This document shows positions 57,948 through 64,000 of a DNA stretch of 64,000 nt, piece by piece (the stretch's first letter is position 1; every line of letters begins with the position of its first letter). The notes below the pieces were generated by a model. That model had not been told where the DNA came from. It did no database searches and saw only the letters and a program-made list of their open reading frames with translations. The stretch is from a virus, in the IMG/VR virus record IMGVR_UViG_3300029911_000010, positions 1 to 64,000 of that record, one strand, 5' to 3'. Position numbers and translations under genes: made by a program.

Positions 57948-60900
57948 TCACGGGTTGTTACTGGCGGCTGGGTTCGGACGAACGACTCGCCCAATTTGCT
58001 GCCCCATCGAGTTTTGAGCTGTCCAATCGATCCAGGCCCCTGGTGTTTTAGCTGCCTGCTCTTCCAACTTGGCGACGCGAAATCGGTCAAAATCCCACAA
58101 TGTCTTGCGGGCAGCCTGTTGCCCGGCTCCGTGATCCGCCGATGCGAACATGTCTCGCGGGTCGGTTCCCCCGGACCATCCGCCGGCCGTGTCTTGTTGT
58201 ATGCGATCAGTGACGCGACGGGCTCCGCCGAATAACGCTTCGCCTAGACCGCCTCCGATAGTCTTGACGCCGGTTGTTCCAGTCGGCGTAACATTGGCCA
58301 GCGCTTTTACACCGGCAGGGATTTCAACGACTGGATTAAACGAATGACGCGTAGGAGTCATTCGCTTACTCTCGTCGTTGATCTGCATACCGGTGCCGAC
58401 TGCGTAGTTCACTCCCATGCGCAAAGGCATACCTTCGATCGACCCGTCCCAGTTGCTGACACCGGTATAGTCTGCTCCCCGATTCAACGCTACGCGGGCG
58501 TCTGTGCCGGCATCGCCGAAAACACGAGCAGGGATGAACGTCGTCGGCATGGCAGCTGTCATGCCAGTCATGCCCAAATTCATTCCATCACGCCAATTGA
58601 ACTTGCTTGGATCTTTCCACGTCTCGTCGCTGATAGGATCGATCAATGAACGATTGACCTCCTCGTTGGCCGCCACCGCCCCTTCGGTCGAATTTATCTG
58701 GTTGACACCTTCCATAACCCACGGAATATACGGACTTAACTTGTTCAATGCAGCACCGGTACGTGAAACGCCTCTGGCGAAAGGCGTCATCTTGGCAAAC
58801 TGTTCGACGTTTCTCGTAGCATTCCCTGTCCAGGCAAAACGACTCATCGGCATATATCCGCCGCTGGTGCCACGTGCCAGGTTGCTGCCTAACCGGTAAG
58901 TGTTGGCAGCTCCAGCCGCTGCCGGCGCTGCCATGCGATTCCATGCAACCAGACGAGCAGCGTCAACTGCGACAGGTGCCATCAATGTCATCCGACCGGC
59001 GTGCAACATTTGACTCGTGCGTTGATCGGATATACCGCGTTCACGCATCAGCTGATCGTATTTGGTAGACTTAGTCTGTTTCGTCAAATCCAGTAACTGC
59101 TCGGCCTGGTTTGTCGTCTGTGTAAGCTGATCCCACAGTTGTTTGCGTGTTTCGTAGTCAGCGCCGCTGGACTGGTTGTACTGCTGAATCAACTGATTTC
59201 GCTGTGCAACAGCGGCATTAAGCTGATTGTCCATGGCGACGATCTGAGGATCGGCTTTCATCTGCTGAGTCACCTCAGCCATAATTTTGAGAGTGTCCGG
59301 CGACGGCTGCGACTCTTCGGCGGCAGGAGTCGGAGTTGACGGAGTCGTAGCTGCCGGAGCAGGCGGTCCCATGACCGGGGCCGCCGGCGTCGGGGCCGGA
59401 GCCGCCGGCGCTACCACCGCAGGCTGCGGGGCAGGAACTGCAGGGACTGGCGTCGCGGGCGGGGTCGGACTTGCAGGAGCAACTGATGTCGACAACGGAG
59501 GTAGCTGAGGCCGAGATGGCTGCTTTGCCAGACTGCCGAGCCAGCGCTCGGGATTGTCGAGGTGACCGTCTGTTTCACGTTGCTGTCCTCCGAATAGTCC
59601 TTTTGTCAGCGAACCCAGAGCGCTGTAGTCCAAATTGCCAAAGATCGCCGCCGGAGCCAGCGGTCCCAGTTTGTTGATCAGCGGGGCTTCCATGCCCAGC
59701 ATCTTGCCCCCCATCAGCGAATTAGGGCTGTAGCTGTCAAAGAAGTGTTGCGGCTTGTACGGCTCGGGCTTCGGCGCTGCAGAAGCTAGCGGCGATGCTG
59801 GAGCGGTCGGAGCCGTAGGAGCTGAGATCGATCCGCCAGCCGGCTTGCTGCCGTCCGTGGCAGATCCCCCGGAGCCGCCGCTTAACTCGGCGCTGACTTT
59901 GAGACCAGCCTCCGGCGTGTGAATCAAGCCCTGCCGCCCAAAGTCTACTGCCTTAGCCAGGCTGGGCACGAAGCTGGTGCCTTCTTCGTCGCTGACTGCG
60001 CCGCGATGGGCAGCGTCCAGCAACGAGCCCTTGAGACCCGATCCATACATACGGACCATCCAGTCCGGGTCTTGTGCCAGGTTAGCCATGCCCCGAACCA
60101 TCTCGGCCTTGAAAGGCGGTGGCTTGTCGTGAACCTTGACCTTCTTGACGCCGAACTCCGCCAGATCCTTCTGCACGGACGGGCGGATCTTGGTGCCGAT
60201 CGAGTAATGCAACACCGGCTTCTCAAGATACTTGTCGCGGGCCAGCGACGGCTCTACATCCTGAGCGTCTTTGCGGGGTTCGTAGATGTGCTCCAGCGTT
60301 GAGTACGGCACCATGTCGTCGGGAACGTATTCGCCCATCTCATCCGTCAGTCGAACGTGATTGATCAGTCCACGGCTCAGCAGCTCGACGTTGCGGCGGT
60401 GAGCCTTGATGCCGGCGTTGCTCATTGCGTCGCCAAACACCTTGGTGAAGTACCGCCGGCCTTCGCCAATGCCCTTGTGTTCTACCACCTTGGCGGGATT
60501 GGGCCAGCCCTCGGAGATCACGTCTCCGGCTTCCACCCGGTCACCGGGGTTGACAGTGAGGTTATGACCAGCCGCAACGTAGTGTCGCTCGCCGCCGATC
60601 CAGGCGTACTTGCCGCCGGCCGGAGCATCTTCGGATCGTCCCACTGGTCCGTCCACTTCACTGTGAGTGGCACCGCCCTTGAACACTTTAGGCACCTGGA
60701 TCATCTGACTGATGGTATCAAAGCCGCTGACCGCCTTGCCCTCGCCGGCCACGCCGCCGGTGTGCTTGGAACTGAGCTGTGCCTGACTCAAAGGCTCGCT
60801 GAACGCCTGGACGGCGGCCAAGCCCGGCAACTCGCCCCTACCCGGCAGCGTACCGTTCTCCCGCACGCCGGCATCGCGGGCATAGATGCCACCTTCGATG

Positions 60901-62915
60901 CTGCCGCCAATGATCGGGCTACGCACCAGGATGCGACCCAGACCACGGTGTTTGAGGTCGGCGGCGATCTTGGGCGTGATAACCGTGTTGCGTTTATACG
61001 GCCCCGTGTCCTTGGCCAGCAGCGCTCCTTCATTGTCCGGATCTTCGGTGTCGACCGGCATCCCCCGCATGTTATCGCGGTTGTCGCCTTGATTCTCGTG
61101 ATCATTGTCGACAACGACCAGCCGGTGAGCTACCTGGTTGAGCTGCTTAGAGTTCGAGACGATCGCCCCGTTGGCAAGGACGAACAGGTGGTCCGGGTGG
61201 TCTACTTCGATGTCGTAGGTTGGCACCACGCCGACGTACTCCTTCTCGACGTAGGAGTAAACAAAGTCGTCTTGACGGGTCTGCGGTTCCATCCCTTGCA
61301 GCAAATCAGCCAACACCTGGGCTTTGCGACCGGGCAGCGGGATGTATCGGGCGAACTTGAGGATCGAGTCGCGGTTGTTGATGACGATGCACCACCCGTC
61401 ATGGTTTCCCTTTTCGGCGACATCGACCCGTCGTATCGGACAGGAGTGGATGCCGAACCGTAGGGCCAATAGATCGCGGACGGTATAGACCATGATCTCT
61501 GACGTCATCGTGAGGATGATCGCGGGGACCGTCGAGTTATTGGTCAGCGTGACGCATCCGTCCGATTCATAGACGCCAGCGATCATCGCCGCGACGGATG
61601 GGTTGTCCCATCGGTACGCCTCGGACGGGACGCACTTCTCGTGGGCGAACTTGCCGAGCACACCCAGTTTCCGCAACCAAGTTCGCAGCCGGTTCCGCTG
61701 TCCGTGCCCGGTACGTTGCCGATCTAGGACGGCGTATTCGTAGGGGTGGCCTTCGCCTCGCCATCGCAGTTCCAAACCCAAGGTGATCAAGTAATCGCGT
61801 AGGTAGTCGACGAGGACCTGATCGGCGGTCGACAGGTAGACCGTACTGCCCGTCAGGCCACCGTCCCCTAGCAATAAGCCCAGGAGCAATGCGCGAGGCT
61901 CGGACGAGCCTATGGCCCGGTCGTAACCGTCGGCAAGTCCTTGGATCGGAGTCAGGCGGAATCCGAATCCGGCCCGGCTCAAGGGTAGCTGCGTCGGCGT
62001 GAGAATCGAGTTCTTGTCACCATGTGTCGTGCCGGCCCGACCACGCCGCATTGTCGCCAAGACCTTATGGTTTTCGGTTGCCTCGACTGTGATAAATGAG
62101 TCACGGGCCTTGCCAACGCGGAAGCGATAACGCCACACGTCCTTCGGCCCGTTGTCGAATGCGGCTGTGACCTTGACGGGGAACGTATGACCGGAGGCAT
62201 CGGCCCCCAAGACGAAATCACCTGATTTGAGCTGCTCAATGTTACAGGACTCGCCATACGGTAGTCGCACCTGTGTGCCACGGGCCAAACACAGAAAGCC
62301 CGCGTCCTGGGTGGCAAACTTGACGTCTATGACGCCCTTACGGGCACCGTAGGAGCCGGCCCAGTATTCCCAGGGGCGAAGACCCTCGCTGTAGCTCCGC
62401 ATGACCGGCACCGGAATGACGTTGCCCCGGTGATCGGCGTAAAGCATATCCGAGCCCAGGAGGCTGGACAGGTTCATCTTGTTGCCCCGGCCAGCGCCGG
62501 CCAGCTGGTGAGCCAGGGGATTGTCGTTGGCCTTGGCTTCGTTGAAGACGGCTTCCTGCTGCTCTTTCTGTCTGTCGCCGACCGTGCGGATCAACAACTG
62601 CTCACGCTTGTTATCGTCCAGCGTGTCGTCGTCTAGAATGCGATGGATCTTGGGTTCAATCTGATTGCGAAAGTCGGTTGATGCCTGGCTCTTGCGCAGA
62701 TGCCTGAGACCAAACGAAAAGCCTCCCGTATCCTGGGCCACCTGCCGGCCGATGTTGGCAATCTTGTGGGAGATATCGCGATAGCGGTCCGGGTACCGGC
62801 GGGCTACGTCGCCAAGAAGCTTGCCCAGCGATTTTTTATCCAAGGTGCGATCGTAGTCTCGCATGTCCTCGGGAAGGGCATCGTTGACCAGAAGTTGTCC
62901 CAGGGTCGTCTGCAC
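57948..62915 (-). CDS. RNA polymerase beta-prime C-terminal half with intein and long extension (1655 aa)
   Basis: Residues 1-208 and 589 to about 1000 match bacterial beta-prime from just past the catalytic loop: TTLGQLLVNDALP; GNVIPVPVMRSYSEGLRPWE; bridge helix GARKGVIDVKFATQDAGFL (190-208), resumed after the intein as SKQLNQVAHRLVVV; ILVRSPIIGGSIEGGIYARD; and LAAVQAFSEPLSQAQLSSKH then TGG (699-721), the trigger-loop region, where the catalytic His is kept but the usual Arg before it is Ser. The four zinc cysteines near GIYARD are gone. NPGDRVEAGDVISEG and YGSGLKGSLLDAAHRG continue the homology. An Ala/Pro-rich linker and about 500 mostly helical residues follow. The GTG start is forced by a TGA six bases upstream. 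The NADFDGD half must be elsewhere. Confidence 0.85.
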   Translation of the reverse strand: MQTTLGQLLVNDALPEDMRDYDRTLDKKSLGKLLGDVARRYPDRYRDISHKIANIGRQVAQDTGGFSFGLRHLRKSQASTDFRNQIEPKIHRILDDDTLDDNKREQLLIRTVGDRQKEQQEAVFNEAKANDNPLAHQLAGAGRGNKMNLSSLLGSDMLYADHRGNVIPVPVMRSYSEGLRPWEYWAGSYGARKGVIDVKFATQDAGFLCLARGTQVRLPYGESCNIEQLKSGDFVLGADASGHTFPVKVTAAFDNGPKDVWRYRFRVGKARDSFITVEATENHKVLATMRRGRAGTTHGDKNSILTPTQLPLSRAGFGFRLTPIQGLADGYDRAIGSSEPRALLLGLLLGDGGLTGSTVYLSTADQVLVDYLRDYLITLGLELRWRGEGHPYEYAVLDRQRTGHGQRNRLRTWLRKLGVLGKFAHEKCVPSEAYRWDNPSVAAMIAGVYESDGCVTLTNNSTVPAIILTMTSEIMVYTVRDLLALRFGIHSCPIRRVDVAEKGNHDGWCIVINNRDSILKFARYIPLPGRKAQVLADLLQGMEPQTRQDDFVYSYVEKEYVGVVPTYDIEVDHPDHLFVLANGAIVSNSKQLNQVAHRLVVVDNDHENQGDNRDNMRGMPVDTEDPDNEGALLAKDTGPYKRNTVITPKIAADLKHRGLGRILVRSPIIGGSIEGGIYARDAGVRENGTLPGRGELPGLAAVQAFSEPLSQAQLSSKHTGGVAGEGKAVSGFDTISQMIQVPKVFKGGATHSEVDGPVGRSEDAPAGGKYAWIGGERHYVAAGHNLTVNPGDRVEAGDVISEGWPNPAKVVEHKGIGEGRRYFTKVFGDAMSNAGIKAHRRNVELLSRGLINHVRLTDEMGEYVPDDMVPYSTLEHIYEPRKDAQDVEPSLARDKYLEKPVLHYSIGTKIRPSVQKDLAEFGVKKVKVHDKPPPFKAEMVRGMANLAQDPDWMVRMYGSGLKGSLLDAAHRGAVSDEEGTSFVPSLAKAVDFGRQGLIHTPEAGLKVSAELSGGSGGSATDGSKPAGGSISAPTAPTAPASPLASAAPKPEPYKPQHFFDSYSPNSLMGGKMLGMEAPLINKLGPLAPAAIFGNLDYSALGSLTKGLFGGQQRETDGHLDNPERWLGSLAKQPSRPQLPPLSTSVAPASPTPPATPVPAVPAPQPAVVAPAAPAPTPAAPVMGPPAPAATTPSTPTPAAEESQPSPDTLKIMAEVTQQMKADPQIVAMDNQLNAAVAQRNQLIQQYNQSSGADYETRKQLWDQLTQTTNQAEQLLDLTKQTKSTKYDQLMRERGISDQRTSQMLHAGRMTLMAPVAVDAARLVAWNRMAAPAAAGAANTYRLGSNLARGTSGGYMPMSRFAWTGNATRNVEQFAKMTPFARGVSRTGAALNKLSPYIPWVMEGVNQINSTEGAVAANEEVNRSLIDPISDETWKDPSKFNWRDGMNLGMTGMTAAMPTTFIPARVFGDAGTDARVALNRGADYTGVSNWDGSIEGMPLRMGVNYAVGTGMQINDESKRMTPTRHSFNPVVEIPAGVKALANVTPTGTTGVKTIGGGLGEALFGGARRVTDRIQQDTAGGWSGGTDPRDMFASADHGAGQQAARKTLWDFDRFRVAKLEEQAAKTPGAWIDWTAQNSMGQQIGRVVRPNPAASNNP
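61152..62291 (-). mobile_element. Intein with LAGLIDADG homing endonuclease (380 residues) in the bridge helix
   Basis: Residues 209-588 of the host protein. It starts CLARGTQVRLPYGESC (block A) and has SFITVEATENHKVLA (block B with the TxxH pattern), two dodecapeptide motifs ALLLGLLLGDGG and AAMIAGVYESDGC, each with an acidic metal ligand, and ends with VPTYDIEVDHPDHLFV (block F) and NGAIVSN followed by Ser+1 (block G). The penultimate residue is Ser rather than His. All parts needed for splicing and homing appear present. Splicing would restore the helix as AGFL-SKQL. Confidence 0.9.
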
Positions 62916-62952
62916 CGTTCATTGCCTACTCTGCAAAAATTGATTTGTAATA

Positions 62953-62983
62953 GGCGACCGCCGTCTGGAGTCCGGCGGCCGCC
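62953..62983 (-). terminator. Hairpin in the leader of the polymerase-like gene
   Basis: Eleven pairs (GGCGGCCGCCG with CGGCGGTCGCC, one G-U) close a nine-base loop; TATTACAAATCAATTTTTGC follows on the minus strand. The T run is 13 bases away, so termination may be partial. Confidence 0.5.
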
Positions 62984-63002
62984 TCATGGATTCCCCCGCA
63001 AA

Positions 63003-63995
63003 TCATTTCTCGTCCATGTCATTGGACAAATCAGCCAACGGATCGTGCCGTTCAACCGCAACCGGCTCGGCGGATTCAGCTTTGGCGGCCGCCACCACCG
63101 GATCTTCGTCTGCCGCCGACTGCGTGGGCACCGTCTGCACCTGCACGGTTTCTTTCTTGCCCTTGGGCCGCTTGCCGCCCTTGCCGATCGGGCCGTGGGG
63201 CCTTTCGCCCTCCAAACCCATCGCGTTGTGGGCTGCCGTCACTACCGGGTCCAGTGACCGGCCCGTGCTGACCGGCACTGAGTCGTCTTCGGCCATCCCC
63301 TCACCGCCCTTGACGAAGGAGGAAAAGTCGCCCAGCTGCACTGCCGACGAATCGGGCTCTTCGACAATCGGGGGCGGCCGCACCTTGCCGAACATCTGCC
63401 GGGCCAGGTCGGCTCCGTCCTTAACCGCCGGCACCAGCTTGATGCGCTGGGCCTGCTCTTCGGTGGCCCGACTGCGAGCGATGCCCAAATCGATCGCCGC
63501 CTGAATGCGGCGCTCGCACTCAGGCGTGAACACTTCCACATAGATCGGATGCGTGCCGCCGTCTGCTAAGGCCGCGAAGATCGCGTCAGCGGCTGCCGTA
63601 ACGCCGCTCTTATCCTTCACGCGGATCGGCGTGACCACGTCACCAGCCCCGGCAGCCTGGTATACCTGTCCGGCAATACGAGGATCGCGACGGGAGTCGG
63701 CCGGCACCAAGGTGCCATCCCGCATGCGCTTGAGGGGTTCCATGGGAACGTCCACCGGACCTTTGGGCTGCCCCATCTGGCTACGGGCCGAGCCTCCCGA
63801 GCGGTAATACTGATCCGTGTTGGTATCGCCGGCCAGCTGCACCGGCGTTCGGGCAGTCTGCAACGGACCACCGGGTCGACCACGTCGGGTCATGGCGTTT
63901 CGGTTGTTGATTGCCGACGCTCCTCGGGGAGCGTAGTAGGCGGCATCCGCCGTCATGTTCGGATTGCGGGGTGCCCCCGAGTCGGCGACTTGCAC
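63003..63995 (-). CDS. Unknown protein, possibly truncated at the right edge (at least 330 aa)
   Basis: The frame begins at a GTG five bases from the edge and is still open beyond it, so the true start may lie outside. Basic, Gly/Arg/Pro-rich N-terminus (APRNPNMTADAAYYAPRGAS-like), then a compact segment VVTPIRVKDKSGVTAAADAI, IYVEVFTPECERRIQAAIDL and AEEQAQRIKLVPAVKDGADL; the C-terminus is acidic with a basic patch (GKGGKRPKGKKETVQV). No motif was recognised. It lies 87 bases before the polymerase-like gene. Confidence 0.5.
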   Translation of the reverse strand: MQVADSGAPRNPNMTADAAYYAPRGASAINNRNAMTRRGRPGGPLQTARTPVQLAGDTNTDQYYRSGGSARSQMGQPKGPVDVPMEPLKRMRDGTLVPADSRRDPRIAGQVYQAAGAGDVVTPIRVKDKSGVTAAADAIFAALADGGTHPIYVEVFTPECERRIQAAIDLGIARSRATEEQAQRIKLVPAVKDGADLARQMFGKVRPPPIVEEPDSSAVQLGDFSSFVKGGEGMAEDDSVPVSTGRSLDPVVTAAHNAMGLEGERPHGPIGKGGKRPKGKKETVQVQTVPTQSAADEDPVVAAAKAESAEPVAVERHDPLADLSNDMDEK

Positions 63996-64000
63996 GACAG

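Noticed and set aside
63003-63995. N-terminal half of the polymerase beta-prime in the gene upstream
   Set aside because: The 330 visible residues show no NADFDGD or other beta-prime motif, so the missing half must be further right or elsewhere.

Overview
This window reads as one continuous structural (late) block of a large contractile-tailed bacteriophage. Almost every supported gene is on the minus strand, packed with overlapping or nearly abutting starts and strong GGAGG ribosome sites, so the block is read from right to left. A myovirus is indicated by a tail sheath next to a small tail-tube protein, a 1536-residue tape measure with a two-frame chaperone gene before it, a spike-like baseplate protein, a gp25/W-like wedge protein and a baseplate J-like protein. 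A HK97-type capsid module lies upstream. The host cannot be named from the sequence; the DNA is GC-rich by eye and the only tRNA is tRNA-Pro(CGG).

Layout in transcription order: 64.0-57.9 kb carries an unknown protein and a protein homologous to the C-terminal half of bacterial RNA polymerase beta-prime, interrupted in its bridge helix by a 380-residue intein. 57.9-50 kb holds a 908-residue unknown protein, a frameshifted HNH remnant and several unknown, probably virion, proteins. 50-45 kb is the head module (protease-like protein, Gly/Pro-rich scaffold candidate, accessory protein, major capsid protein), followed by a terminator and an HNH endonuclease with six zinc knuckles. 43.9-35.5 kb is an accessory stretch: a free-standing RNA polymerase alpha-CTD-like protein, small unknown proteins, a glycosyltransferase-methyltransferase fusion and a membrane protein. 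35.4-35.1 kb has a tRNA-Pro on the opposite strand and strong hairpins. 35.1-28.5 kb encodes neck, sheath and tube. 28.4-19.3 kb encodes spike, chaperones and tape measure. 19.3-10.4 kb encodes the baseplate, with a sigma-factor-like gene and a papain-like cysteine protease candidate inside it. 10.4-0 kb is a fibre or adhesin cassette that includes five tandem paralogues and ends in a 54-residue repeat protein running off the left edge.

The most interesting theme is transcription. Three separate pieces of a bacterial-type RNA polymerase system sit among virion genes: the C-terminal half of beta-prime, a sigma-like protein and an isolated alpha-CTD. The beta-prime piece begins after the position of the catalytic NADFDGD motif, so a complete enzyme would need partners outside this window. 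Recurrent intergenic motifs and a conserved leader hairpin before capsid genes are candidate control signals. All functional links among these parts are inference; the homologies themselves were recognised by eye, without a database search.
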